Assembly: GCF_902859595.1 (NCBI RefSeq)
Contig: NZ_CADIJQ010000010.1
Span: 124,001 to 188,000 of the forward strand
Length of the DNA: 64,000 bases
DNA from: Achromobacter kerstersii
GTDB taxonomy: Bacteria; Pseudomonadota; Gammaproteobacteria; Burkholderiales; Burkholderiaceae_B
Direction: 5' to 3'
The notes beneath the pieces are model-generated. The model was not told where the DNA came from. It searched no databases and saw only the letters and a program-made list of their open reading frames with translations. The position numbers and the translations under genes were made by a program. Of the stretch, positions 16,165-24,371 are shown piece after piece. How positions within the stretch are numbered: position 1 is the first letter of the stretch; each line of letters opens with the position of its first letter.

Positions 16165-17070
16165 ATGGATTTTCGCCATCTTCAGCAGTTCCTGGTTCTT
16201 GCCGACACGCTGAACTTTCACCGCGCCGCCGAAAAGCTGCACATGTCGCAGCCGCCGTTGTCGGTGTCGATCCGCAAGCTTGAAGATATGGTGGGCGTGC
16301 CGCTGTTTGTGCGCGGACGCCAGGGCGTGCAGCTGACCGAAGCCGGCCTGGCCGCTCGCGACGAAGCGCGCCGCGCGCTGTTCCATGCCGAGCAGTTCCG
16401 CCTCGCGGCACGCGCGGGCGCGGCGGGCGAAGGCGGCACGGTGCGCGTCGGCTTCGTGGGCTCCGCCACGCACGGCATCCTGCCGCGCATCCTGCCCGCG
16501 TTTCGCCAGCGTTATCCTGGCGTGACGGTGGTGCTGCGCGAAGCCACGTCGATCCGCATCATGCAGGACCTGGCCGAAGATGCGTTGGAAGTCGGCATCG
16601 TGCGCGTGCCGGTGGCCATGGGCTCGAACGTTCGCTTAACCCCCCTGACCACCGAGAATTTTGCGCTGGCCGTGCCCAAGAGCCATCCGCTGGCGCGCCG
16701 CGGCCGCATCCGTCTAGCCGATCTGGCGGATGAGGCCTTCATCATGTACACCGCGACAGAAGCCGCGGGGCTGCGCATGGCGGCCATCAACGCGTGCCAG
16801 TTGCGAGGCTTCACGCCCCGCATCACGCAGGAAGCCGTGCAGGTGCAAACGCTGCTGAGCCTGGTTGAAAGCGGCTTGGGCGTGGCGCTGGTGCCGGCGG
16901 GCAGCCGGCGCCATCCCGGCCCCAATGTGGTCTACAAGACGCTGGCGGACTTTCCGGCAGACGCATCCATCGGCATTTCCCTGGCGTGGAACCCCGACAT
17001 CGAACGCAGCGCCGCCCGCAACCTGCGCGAATTGGCCAGCCTGTCGTTCCGCGACAAGGGTGCCAAATAA
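16165..17070 (+). CDS. LysR-family transcriptional regulator
   Basis: A 301-residue regulator. Residues 1-60 form the winged HTH (MDFRHLQQFLVLADTLNFHR; LHMSQPPLSVSIRKLEDMVG; FVRGRQGVQLTEAG). The periplasmic-binding-like effector domain follows (GTVRVGFVGSATHGILPRILPAF; LVESGLGVALVPAG). ATG 16165 starts exactly at the usual LysR N-terminus; the open frame begins 60 bp earlier at a less likely site. It lies 154 bp after the dehydrogenase pair and is the obvious candidate to bind the T-N11-A dyad at 13641-13705, controlling both divergent transcripts. Confidence 0.9.
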   Translation: MDFRHLQQFLVLADTLNFHRAAEKLHMSQPPLSVSIRKLEDMVGVPLFVRGRQGVQLTEAGLAARDEARRALFHAEQFRLAARAGAAGEGGTVRVGFVGSATHGILPRILPAFRQRYPGVTVVLREATSIRIMQDLAEDALEVGIVRVPVAMGSNVRLTPLTTENFALAVPKSHPLARRGRIRLADLADEAFIMYTATEAAGLRMAAINACQLRGFTPRITQEAVQVQTLLSLVESGLGVALVPAGSRRHPGPNVVYKTLADFPADASIGISLAWNPDIERSAARNLRELASLSFRDKGAK

Positions 17071-17201
17071 GCGGCGCCGCGCTTGCGGCAAGATGGCCCG
17101 CAGGCTTAGGATGGAGCATGGTTGCGCCGCAGCGCCCCGTCAGACCGAGGGCGCGACGCGCGGCCGGCGTTTGAACCTTGTCAGCGATCCGGGAGCACAT
17201 C

Positions 17202-17642
17202 GTGAAATCAGTTGCTGAGATTCTTAGGGAAAAGTCGAACAATTCCGTCGTGACGGTTTCACCGGATTCTTCGGTGTTTGACGCCATCAAGACCATGGCC
17301 GAACGCAGCATCGGCGCCGTCGTGGTGGTGGAGGGCGACACCGTGCTGGGCATGCTCTCCGAGCGCGACTACGCCCGCAAAGTCGTTCTGCAAGACCGCT
17401 CGTCGCGCAGCACCAAAGTGCGGGAAATCATGACCGACTCGGTCTATTACGTGGGCCCCACCGACACCCGGGAACACTGTATGGCCATGATGACGGAACG
17501 GCATTTTCGTCATCTTCCGGTCATCGAAAACGAAAAACTGATTGGTCTGTTGTCCATTGGCGACTTGGTCAAGGACATCATGAGCGAGCAGAAATTCATC
17601 ATCCACGAGCTCGAACGCTACATCAGCGGCGGCCACGGCTAG
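17202..17642 (+). CDS. Two-CBS-domain protein
   Basis: A 146-residue protein made of two CBS motifs, residues about 8-65 (VVTVSPDSSVFDAIKTMAERSIGAVVVVEGDTVLGMLSERD split in the Bateman pattern) and 75-135 (IMTDSVYYVGPTDT; HFRHLPVIENEKLIGLLSIGDLVKDIM). Such modules bind adenosine nucleotides or NAD. There is no fused catalytic domain. The start is GTG 17202, with GGGAG six bases upstream, giving MKSVAEILREKS; a longer TTG start at 17178 is possible but lacks a ribosome site. Target unknown. Confidence 0.88.
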   Translation: MKSVAEILREKSNNSVVTVSPDSSVFDAIKTMAERSIGAVVVVEGDTVLGMLSERDYARKVVLQDRSSRSTKVREIMTDSVYYVGPTDTREHCMAMMTERHFRHLPVIENEKLIGLLSIGDLVKDIMSEQKFIIHELERYISGGHG

Positions 17643-17687
17643 TTGTCTGGCGAGTTGTCCGGCGAGTTCTCTCCCGAGCCGCCACCG

Positions 17688-17729
17688 CTAGCCGCCACGG
17701 CAAGTGGCGGCCATGACCCTGGCGGCTAG
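17688..17729. terminator. Hairpin between convergent CBS and TauE/SafE genes
   Basis: CTAGCCGCCA (17688-17697) pairs perfectly with TGGCGGCTAG (17720-17729). A competing 8-bp hairpin GCCGCCAC/GTGGCGGC lies inside (17691-17711). There is no T-tract, so termination is only suggested by position. Confidence 0.4.
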
Positions 17730-18490
17730 CCCGCCGCCAGTATCCGCGCCGCCGGCACGATCAGCCCCATGCCGGCTGCCAGCAACAGCACGAACACCAT
17801 GCGCTTGACGGTCTTCATCGACCCGGCCGTGCTGTAGCGGCGCGCCACCCACGTCACGCCAATCACCACCGGCAAGGCCTGCAAACTCAGCCAGAATGAC
17901 GACGCCATGAACGCGCCCTGCCCGGTCACCAGCGTCAGGCGCACCACGGCATTCAGCGAAAACAGCACCAGCAGGCTGTTGCGGATGGACGCCAGCGGCA
18001 AGGGCTGGCGGTACAGGTGATACACCATGGGCGGCCCGGCGCTTGAGAACAAGCCGCCCAGCACGCCGGAAATTCCGCCGAAAAATACGAAAGAGGCTTT
18101 GGACGACAAGCGTTCCAGCGGCTTGGCGCGCGCCACCAGCAAGATGGCACAGGCCAGAATCGTGACGCCCAACAGCAGTTGCAGCAAGACCGCCATCGAT
18201 CCGCTGATCCACGTCAGCGCGGCAACCCCGGCACCCACGCCCACCAGGCTGGCGATCATGGCCGGCCGCATCAGCGACCAGTTCACTTGCGGCTTGGCCC
18301 GCGCCAGCGTCACGGCGGCGTTCACCAGCGACAACACGCTGACCACATTGGCCACTTCCGACACCGACGCCAGCTGGAACACCCCCGACAAACCGAGAAG
18401 CACGAGTCCGAACGCAAAGCCGGTCATGGTCTGGGCATAGGTGGCGAGCGCCACGCAGGCCAGGAACAGCAAGTGGTGGGAGATACTCAT
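17726..18490 (-). CDS. TauE/SafE-family membrane permease
   Basis: A 254-residue inner-membrane protein of about eight hydrophobic helices in two halves. The family hallmarks are TMTGFAFGLVLLGLSG near residue 21 in the first half and FGGISGVLGGLFSSAGPPMVYHLY near residue 140 in the second. Members export or import small sulfonates, sulfite or other organic anions; the substrate cannot be read here. Start ATG 18490. Neighbouring genes give no pathway clue, and it is convergent with the CBS gene and divergent from the zinc-ribbon protein gene. Confidence 0.85.
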   Translation of the reverse strand: MSISHHLLFLACVALATYAQTMTGFAFGLVLLGLSGVFQLASVSEVANVVSVLSLVNAAVTLARAKPQVNWSLMRPAMIASLVGVGAGVAALTWISGSMAVLLQLLLGVTILACAILLVARAKPLERLSSKASFVFFGGISGVLGGLFSSAGPPMVYHLYRQPLPLASIRNSLLVLFSLNAVVRLTLVTGQGAFMASSFWLSLQALPVVIGVTWVARRYSTAGSMKTVKRMVFVLLLAAGMGLIVPAARILAAG

Positions 18491-18676
18491 GCGCTTTGAG
18501 GGTTTGGGGTCGCGGCGATGATATCACCGGGGTGCTGACCACCCGCCCAACGCGGGCGGGTGAACATGCCGAATCACATATCTTGTCACAACTGGAAGCG
18601 TCCCCGAACCCGGCCGCTGCGCGCTGCCGCTATCCTTGCCGCCCTGTCCGTCCTTGCCGGAAAGCTCGCGCTCAGA

Positions 18677-19564
18677 ATGACGCCCAAACACACCACGATC
18701 AACACGGTAACCCTGACCTGCTCGACTTGCGGCAGCGCTCAGTTCACCAAATTGGCTCCGAACGAATACCGCTGCAATCACTGCCACGCGCTGACGCTGG
18801 TAGAAGATGACGTTGCCCAACGGCTGGAAAAGATTCTGCGCGGCATGCAGCAGCCCGCGCAGCACACGGCGATCAAGCCCGGGGCGCTGGCTGCGATTGC
18901 TTTCGTGGTGGTGGCCGCGGTGGTCGTGCCGCTGGTGATATCGCTGGTGTCATCAAACCGGACATCGACGCCGTATCGTGCGCCTGCCGTCACGCCGCCA
19001 ATCGACGCGTCGCTGGTGAAGCTGACCGATGTGCGCGAGATCCAGACGCGCGGCAGCAAAGAGTTGGTCATGATGATGCGCAACGAAACGGGCAAGAAGA
19101 TCGACCCGCCACGCGTCACGGCCACCTTCTTCCAGGGGGAGCTGACGCTGACGTCGTCCTGGGGTTCGATCTCGGCGCGTTCCCTGCAGCCAGGTGAATA
19201 CGCGCCCTTGCGGATCTCGGTGCCGGGCAAGGCCTATACGCGCTACACGCTGCAGGTCGCAACCCCTGCGCCCGCCCGCGGCAAGCCCAACGATGTGGTG
19301 GCCAGCAGGGTGCAGCTGGTAAAGAATGATGGCGCGTACCGGCTGGTGGGATTGTTGAAGAATCAAGGACATGGCGACGCCAACAGCACCCAGATCACCG
19401 TCATCCTGTATGGCGAAGATGGCGCCATGATCGGCACCGGCAACGGCTACGCCGCCGCGGGTACGCTCGCGCCGGGCGCGGTGACGGCGTTCGATGCGCG
19501 GTGCGAAATGTTCGGCGACGGCAAGGTCGCGTCCTACGACTACATGGTGCAAAGTGAAAGCTGA
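18677..19564 (+). CDS. Zinc-ribbon single-pass membrane protein, function unknown
   Basis: A 295-residue protein with an N-terminal zinc ribbon (CSTCGSAQF...RCNHCHALTL, two CxxC pairs, residues 16-40) and one membrane helix near residues 75-98 (AAIAFVVVAAVVVPLVISLV). A periplasmic Ig-like tail contains FxLYD-like segments (LVGLLKNQGHGDANSTQITVILYGEDG). ATG 18677 is preferred because the zinc ribbon follows at once; GTG 18560 and ATG 18566 are in frame but give an unlikely Arg-rich leader. The stop overlaps the next gene's start, so they form a pair. I do not recognise a function. Confidence 0.72.
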   Translation: MTPKHTTINTVTLTCSTCGSAQFTKLAPNEYRCNHCHALTLVEDDVAQRLEKILRGMQQPAQHTAIKPGALAAIAFVVVAAVVVPLVISLVSSNRTSTPYRAPAVTPPIDASLVKLTDVREIQTRGSKELVMMMRNETGKKIDPPRVTATFFQGELTLTSSWGSISARSLQPGEYAPLRISVPGKAYTRYTLQVATPAPARGKPNDVVASRVQLVKNDGAYRLVGLLKNQGHGDANSTQITVILYGEDGAMIGTGNGYAAAGTLAPGAVTAFDARCEMFGDGKVASYDYMVQSES

Positions 19565-20480
19565 TCGTCGCGGCGCCCAGCCGCTGTCCTGGCCGGCCAA
19601 GGCCGTATTGGTGCTGATCATCCTGGCGGCCGCCGGGTTTGCATTGACGAAGTACACCGCCGCCGGCCCCTGGGCCATGCGCAAACTCGGCATGCAAGAC
19701 GCGCCGGCCAACGACGCGCCCAACGTGGAAGCTGCCAAGGTGGAACCGCCCAAAGAGGCCGCCCCCGCCACCCGCATGGTGCGGGTCAGCCCGGCAGATG
19801 TGCGGGTGATCGACCATGTGCGCCTGACCACCGAAGAACTGCTGGACCCCGGCTTTGCGCTGTTCGACACCAAAGCGCTGACCTTGTCCGCGCCGCGTCG
19901 GCTGCTGGACGAAATCGACCGCCCGATCATGTACGCGGAAGTCGTCAACACCAGCCCGGACTATGTCGCCCTGTCGCCCCAGGCGCAGATCACCGTGTTC
20001 GATGGCTCGACCCCGCTGAAGGTCCGGCAGGACTGGACCCTGCCCGCCTATCTGTATCCGGGCGAGCGCGTGCCGGTGGCGCTGGTCGGCGGCAACTACG
20101 AACGCTACACCGAGGTCAAGACCGACTGGATGCCCGCCAAGCGCGCCGCCCTGCCCGGCCCCCGGCCCAAGCTGGACATTTCCGTCGACAACACCGAGGC
20201 CGGCGTCGGCACCGGCACGCTGAACTTCAGCTACCGCTACCGTTACAAATACGTCACCGTGACGGGCCGCGTGCGCAACGAGGATCAGGCGGAAGTGAAC
20301 AACGTGCGGGTCTGGGTCAGCCTGTATGACGCGCAGGACAAGCTCAGCGGCGCCAGTTTCAAGGAACTGCGCCTGCCCAAGCTGCAACCCGGCGAAAGCG
20401 CCCCGTATGAGGTCATCGTGAAGCAGTACGGCGGGAATTTTGCGCGGGTTGGCGTGGTGTACGACGTCACGGCGCGCTAG
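19554..20480 (+). CDS. Single-pass membrane protein, partner of upstream gene
   Basis: A 308-residue protein with a membrane helix near residues 13-33 (AKAVLVLIILAAAGFALTKYTA), an acidic Pro/Ala linker, and a periplasmic region with two Ig-like segments (IMYAEVVNTSPDYVALSPQAQITVFDGS; VTVTGRVRNEDQAEVNNVRVWVSLYD). These resemble the tail of the preceding protein, suggesting duplication. The likely start is GTG 19554, which overlaps the upstream stop by 11 bp; no ATG fits before the membrane helix. There is no clear ribosome site, so translational coupling is likely. Function unknown. Confidence 0.68.
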   Translation: MKADRRGAQPLSWPAKAVLVLIILAAAGFALTKYTAAGPWAMRKLGMQDAPANDAPNVEAAKVEPPKEAAPATRMVRVSPADVRVIDHVRLTTEELLDPGFALFDTKALTLSAPRRLLDEIDRPIMYAEVVNTSPDYVALSPQAQITVFDGSTPLKVRQDWTLPAYLYPGERVPVALVGGNYERYTEVKTDWMPAKRAALPGPRPKLDISVDNTEAGVGTGTLNFSYRYRYKYVTVTGRVRNEDQAEVNNVRVWVSLYDAQDKLSGASFKELRLPKLQPGESAPYEVIVKQYGGNFARVGVVYDVTAR

Positions 20481-20534
20481 CTCGCCCACAGCCCAATCCC
20501 CTGCCCAATCCCCAGCGCGCGCCCTGCGCGCCCC

Positions 20535-20567
20535 CTACGCTCGCCCTACGCTCGCCCTACGCTCCCC
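20535..20567. repeat. Three 11-bp tandem repeats upstream of acnB
   Basis: CTACGCTCGCC occurs twice, then CTACGCTCCCC, in register. It lies 60 bp before the acnB dyad. The preceding 50 bp also hold near repeats (CCCAATCCCCTG, CCCAATCCCCAG). No function is evident. Confidence 0.75.
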
Positions 20568-20627
20568 GTGCGCCGCGCCTGCGCGACCCCGCTCTGCGTC
20601 GCCGTAACGCAACAGCTATCGGCTCAG

Positions 20628-20648
20628 GTCTTATATAAGATATAAGAC
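20628..20648. promoter_or_regulatory. 21-bp dyad operator of acnB, identical to that of acnA
   Basis: Arms GTCTTATAT and ATATAAGAC are perfect 9-bp complements around AAG. The same 21 bases, plus the following AT, occur at 34346-34366 before acnA. It ends 2 bp before the putative acnB -35 box, so bound protein would touch RNA polymerase. Confidence 0.85.
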
Positions 20649-20650
20649 AT

Positions 20651-20679
20651 TTGCTAGCGACTTCTGTTGCCTCTACAAT
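20651..20679 (+). promoter_or_regulatory. acnB sigma-70 promoter
   Basis: TTGCTA (20651-20656) and TACAAT (20674-20679) are separated by 17 bp. The predicted transcript start near 20686 gives a leader of about 40 nt before the acnB ATG. Confidence 0.6.
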
Positions 20680-20725
20680 TCCGGTCGAAAACCCTTCTTC
20701 CAACCCGACTTTGAGCAGGCCTCAC

Positions 20726-23317
20726 ATGCTGGATAACTACCGCCAACACGTTGCCGAACGCGCGGCTCTGGGGATTCCCCCGCTGCCCCTTACGGCTAAA
20801 CAAACCGCTGAACTGATCGAACTGCTGAAGAACCCGCCCGCTGGCGAGGAGCAGAATCTGGTCGAACTGCTGACCTACCGTGTGCCGGCCGGCGTGGACG
20901 ATGCCGCCAAGGTGAAGGCGTCCTACCTGGCCGCCGTGGCGCTGGGCAAGGAAGCTTGTGCGCTGATCAGCCGTGCCAAGGCGACGGAACTGCTGGGCAC
21001 GATGCTCGGCGGCTACAACATTGGCCCGCTGGTCGACCTGCTGGACGATGCTGAAATCGGCACCATCGCCGCCGATGCGCTGAAAAAGACCCTGTTGATG
21101 TTCGACGCCTTCCATGACGTGAAGGAAAAGGCCGACAAGGGCAACGCCAACGCCAAGTCCGTGCTGCAAAGCTGGGCCGACGCCGAATGGTTCACCAGCC
21201 GCCCGGAACTGCCGGAAAGCCTGACCATCACCGTCTTCAAGGTGCCTGGCGAAACCAACACCGACGACCTGTCGCCGGCGCCTGACGCCACGACCCGCCC
21301 CGACATCCCGATGCACGCCCTGGCGATGCTGAAGAACAAGCGCGACGGCGCCGCGTTCGAACCGGAAGAAGACGGCAAGCGCGGCCCGGTCAAGTTCATC
21401 GAATCCCTGAAAGAAAAGGGCCACCTGGTCGCCTACGTGGGTGACGTGGTTGGCACGGGTTCGTCGCGCAAGTCGGCCACCAACTCGGTGCTGTGGTTCA
21501 CGGGCGAAGACATCCCGTTTGTGCCGAACAAGCGCTTTGGCGGCGTGTGCCTGGGCAACAAGATCGCCCCCATCTTCTACAACACGATGGAAGACGCCGG
21601 CGCGCTGCCGATCGAACTCGACGTTTCCAAGATGGAAATGGGCGATGTCGTCGAACTGCGCCCCTACGATGGCAAAGCGCTGAAGAACGGCGAAGTCATC
21701 GCTGAATTCGAAGTGAAGTCCGACGTGCTGTTCGACGAAGTGCGCGCCGGTGGCCGCATTCCGCTGATCATCGGCCGTGGCCTGACCAGCAAGGCGCGTG
21801 AAGCGCTGGGCCTGGCGCCGTCGACGCTGTTCCGCCTGCCGAAAGACCCGGTCGACACCGGCAAGGGCTACACGCTGGCTCAGAAGATGGTTGGCCGCGC
21901 CTGCGGTCTGCCGGATGGCAAGGGCATTCGCCCGGGCACCTATTGCGAACCGAAGATGACCTCGGTCGGCAGCCAGGACACCACCGGCCCGATGACCCGC
22001 GACGAGCTGAAGGATCTGGCTTGCCTGGGCTTCTCGGCTGACCTCGTGATGCAGTCGTTCTGCCACACCGCCGCCTACCCGAAGCCCGTGGACGTCAAGA
22101 CGCACCACACGCTGCCGGAATTCATCAGCACCCGTGGCGGCGTGTCGCTGCGTCCGGGTGATGGCGTGATCCACTCGTGGCTGAACCGCATGCTGTTGCC
22201 CGACACCGTCGGCACCGGCGGCGACTCGCACACCCGTTTCCCCATCGGCATTTCGTTCCCGGCCGGTTCGGGCCTGGTCGCCTTTGCCGCCGCCACCGGC
22301 GTGATGCCGCTGGACATGCCGGAATCGGTGCTGGTCCGCTTCAAGGGCAAGCTGCAACCCGGCGTCACCCTGCGTGACCTGGTCAACGCCATCCCGCTGT
22401 ACGCCATCAAGCAAGGCTTGCTGACGGTGGCCAAGCAAGGCAAGAAGAACATCTTCTCGGGCCGCATCCTGGAAATCGAAGGCTTGCCGGACCTGAAGGT
22501 CGAGCAAGCTTTCGAACTGTCGGACGCTTCCGCTGAACGTTCGGCCGCCGGCTGCTCGGTGTTCCTGAACAAGGAACCGATCATCGAATACATCAACAGC
22601 AACATCGTGATGTTGAAGTGGATGATCGCCAACGGCTACGAAGACGAGCGCACGCTGGGCCGCCGCATCAAGGCCATGGAAGCCTGGCTGGCTGACCCCA
22701 AGCTGCTGGAGCCGGACGCCGACGCCGAATACGCCGCCATCATCGACATCGACCTGGCCGACGTGCACGAGCCCATCGTGGCCTGCCCGAACGACCCCGA
22801 CGACGTCAAGACGCTGTCGGAAGTGGCTGGCGCCAAGATCGACGAAGTGTTCATCGGCAGCTGCATGACCAACATCGGCCACTTCCGCGCAGCCTCCAAG
22901 CTGCTGGAAGGCAAGCGCGACATCCCGGTCAAGCTGTGGGTGGCCCCGCCCACCAAGATGGACGCCACGCAACTGACCGAAGAAGGCCACTACGGCGTCT
23001 TCGGCACCGCTGGCGCGCGCACGGAAATGCCGGGCTGCTCGCTGTGCATGGGTAACCAGGCACAAGTGCGCGAAGGCGCGACCGTCATGTCGACCAGCAC
23101 CCGCAACTTCCCGAACCGTCTGGGCAAGAACACGAACGTGTACCTGGGTTCGGCCGAGCTGGCCGCCATCTGCTCGAAGCTGGGCCGCATCCCGACCAAG
23201 GACGAGTACATGGCCGATATGGGCGTCATCAACAAGAGCGGCGACCAGATCTATCAGTACCTGAACTTCGACAAGATCGCGGACTACAAGGACGTGGCGG
23301 ACGTGATCGAGGTGTAA
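20726..23317 (+). CDS. acnB: Aconitate hydratase B
   Basis: An 863-residue bifunctional aconitase B / 2-methylisocitrate dehydratase of the TCA cycle, cytoplasmic. The N-terminal HEAT-like domain (LDNYRQHVAERAALGIPPLP) and swivel domain precede the catalytic core, the order specific to AcnB. Fe-S cysteines are near residues 712 (GSCMTNIGHFRAASKLL), 771 and 774 (MPGCSLCMGNQAQV), matching E. coli numbering closely. ATG 20726 gives the standard N-terminus. A 21-bp dyad and promoter lie just upstream and a strong terminator downstream, so it is monocistronic. The dyad shared with acnA points to common control. Confidence 0.96.
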   Translation: MLDNYRQHVAERAALGIPPLPLTAKQTAELIELLKNPPAGEEQNLVELLTYRVPAGVDDAAKVKASYLAAVALGKEACALISRAKATELLGTMLGGYNIGPLVDLLDDAEIGTIAADALKKTLLMFDAFHDVKEKADKGNANAKSVLQSWADAEWFTSRPELPESLTITVFKVPGETNTDDLSPAPDATTRPDIPMHALAMLKNKRDGAAFEPEEDGKRGPVKFIESLKEKGHLVAYVGDVVGTGSSRKSATNSVLWFTGEDIPFVPNKRFGGVCLGNKIAPIFYNTMEDAGALPIELDVSKMEMGDVVELRPYDGKALKNGEVIAEFEVKSDVLFDEVRAGGRIPLIIGRGLTSKAREALGLAPSTLFRLPKDPVDTGKGYTLAQKMVGRACGLPDGKGIRPGTYCEPKMTSVGSQDTTGPMTRDELKDLACLGFSADLVMQSFCHTAAYPKPVDVKTHHTLPEFISTRGGVSLRPGDGVIHSWLNRMLLPDTVGTGGDSHTRFPIGISFPAGSGLVAFAAATGVMPLDMPESVLVRFKGKLQPGVTLRDLVNAIPLYAIKQGLLTVAKQGKKNIFSGRILEIEGLPDLKVEQAFELSDASAERSAAGCSVFLNKEPIIEYINSNIVMLKWMIANGYEDERTLGRRIKAMEAWLADPKLLEPDADAEYAAIIDIDLADVHEPIVACPNDPDDVKTLSEVAGAKIDEVFIGSCMTNIGHFRAASKLLEGKRDIPVKLWVAPPTKMDATQLTEEGHYGVFGTAGARTEMPGCSLCMGNQAQVREGATVMSTSTRNFPNRLGKNTNVYLGSAELAAICSKLGRIPTKDEYMADMGVINKSGDQIYQYLNFDKIADYKDVADVIEV

Positions 23318-23364
23318 GCTTTGCGCGCTAGCCAGGTGTCTTAGCCTGCTTGCAGTACGAACGA

Positions 23365-23393
23365 CGGCCCCGGAGCAATCCGGGGCCGTTTTT
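23365..23393 (+). terminator. acnB rho-independent terminator
   Basis: Stem CGGCCCCGGA / TCCGGGGCCG with loop GCAA, followed by TTTTT, 48 bp after the acnB stop. Confidence 0.9.
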
Positions 23394-23546
23394 CTTTGCA
23401 GGTCGTTTTCTTTGCAGGTCGTTTTCTTTGCAGGCTGCTTTCTTTGCAGGCTGCTTTCTTTGCAGGCTGCTTCCTTTGCAGGCAGCTCCCATTGCAGGCA
23501 GCTCCTTTTGCACGCCGCTTTCTTTGCAGGCCGCTTCCTTTTGGGG
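23391..23546. repeat. Degenerate 16-bp tandem repeat, about ten copies
   Basis: The core TTTGCAGG recurs at 23395, 23411, 23427, 23443, 23459 and 23475, with variants at 23491, 23507, 23523 (exact) and 23539, always 16 bp apart. Consensus is roughly CTTTCTTTGCAGGCTG. The period is not a multiple of three and the array starts right at the acnB terminator T-tract, so it is non-coding. Confidence 0.9.
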
Positions 23547-23712
23547 CCGAGTTCCGGGCAGAGGGTTTCAGCAGTTGCTCCCTTAACGCCAGAGCAAGCA
23601 TCCGAACAGGAAACTTTTCCGGCGATACGTTTTCATACAATCGCGGTACCTTGTGACACCTGCCCGGCGCAGCATCCCGTTTGCGCCCCGAACCTGAGGA
23701 GGAAGCCCGCCA

Positions 23713-24312
23713 ATGACCCGGCTTTTGCTGCCGCCGCTGCTACTGCTGGCGCTTGCCGGTTGCGCCACGGCGCCGCCATCGAACCCCGAGAATATTTGCG
23801 CGATCTTCCGAGAAAAGCCGGACTGGCACGACGCCGCCCTGAAGGTGCAGAAGAAATGGGGCGCCCCCGTCCCGGTGCCCATGGCGATGATGTACCAGGA
23901 GTCGTCCTTCAAACAGGACGCCGTGCCGCCCCGCTATTACTTCCTGGGCATCATTCCCTGGGGCCGCGTCAGCTCTGCCTATGGCTACGCCCAAGCCAAG
24001 GACGAAACCTGGGCCGACTACAAAAAAGAAGCCGGCGGATGGGGTTCCAGCCGCGACAACTTCGCCGACGCGCTGGACTTCATGGGCTGGTACATGAGCA
24101 AGTCACAACGCATCAACGGCGTGTCCAAATGGGACGCCTATGGCCAGTACTTGAATTACCACGAAGGCTGGACCGGCTACCGCAACCGCAGCTACGACCG
24201 CAAGGCCTGGTTGAAAACGGTGTCGCAAAAAGTGCAGGCACGCGCCGAGAAATTCTCGTCGCAGTACAAGAGTTGCGAAGGAGATTTGACGCGCGGGGGG
24301 TGGTTCTGGTGA
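23713..24312 (+). CDS. Lipoprotein with transglycosylase SLT-like domain
   Basis: A 199-residue probable outer-membrane lipoprotein. Signal peptide and lipobox LALAGC put the lipid on Cys16. The domain resembles the SLT lysozyme fold: MAMMYQESSFKQDA near residue 58 contains the expected catalytic Glu, followed by the GYAQAKDETWADYKK segment. It would cut peptidoglycan from the periplasmic side. AGGAGGAA precedes ATG 23713. It stands alone between acnB and the toxin-antitoxin pair. Catalytic activity is inferred from the motif only. Confidence 0.83.
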   Translation: MTRLLLPPLLLLALAGCATAPPSNPENICAIFREKPDWHDAALKVQKKWGAPVPVPMAMMYQESSFKQDAVPPRYYFLGIIPWGRVSSAYGYAQAKDETWADYKKEAGGWGSSRDNFADALDFMGWYMSKSQRINGVSKWDAYGQYLNYHEGWTGYRNRSYDRKAWLKTVSQKVQARAEKFSSQYKSCEGDLTRGGWFW

Positions 24313-24337
24313 GGGGATAGAGGAATCCCGTGGGCAA

Positions 24338-24365
24338 TTGATCCTTATACAAAAATTTGTATAAT
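24338..24365 (+). promoter_or_regulatory. Toxin-antitoxin promoter with embedded operator
   Basis: TTGATC (24338-24343) and TATAAT (24360-24365) are 16 bp apart. Arms TTATACAAA and TTTGTATAA (24345-24364) form a 20-bp near-perfect palindrome filling the spacer and the -10 box. The predicted start of transcription falls at or next to the toxin ATG (24372), implying a leaderless message and tight autorepression. Confidence 0.75.
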
Positions 24366-24371
24366 CGCCGT

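Larger units (their letters stand above)
23318..23712. other. Non-coding gap holding a terminator and a 16-bp tandem repeat
   Basis: These 395 bp contain the acnB terminator (23365-23393), the tandem repeat array (23391-23546) and about 165 bp of unremarkable sequence before the lipoprotein gene, ending in an AGGAGGAA ribosome site. Apparent ORFs across the array exist in several frames only because the repeat lacks stops. Confidence 0.8.

Noticed and set aside
20654..23065. 803-codon open frame antisense to acnB (and an 881-codon one antisense to acnA, 34492-37137)
   Set aside because: Codon-constrained, high-GC genes commonly leave the opposite strand free of stops. The products are low-complexity His/Gly/Arg/Val-rich and resemble no family; the sense genes are certain.
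23391..23546. Repeat array as a CRISPR
   Set aside because: Period is only 16 bp with no unique spacers between copies, and no cas genes are in the window. It is a plain tandem repeat.
23412..23640. Apparent ORFs across the array with repeating FAGRFLCR or KKAACKE wording
   Set aside because: They arise in several frames on both strands because the 16-bp unit has no stop; there are no ribosome sites or family matches.
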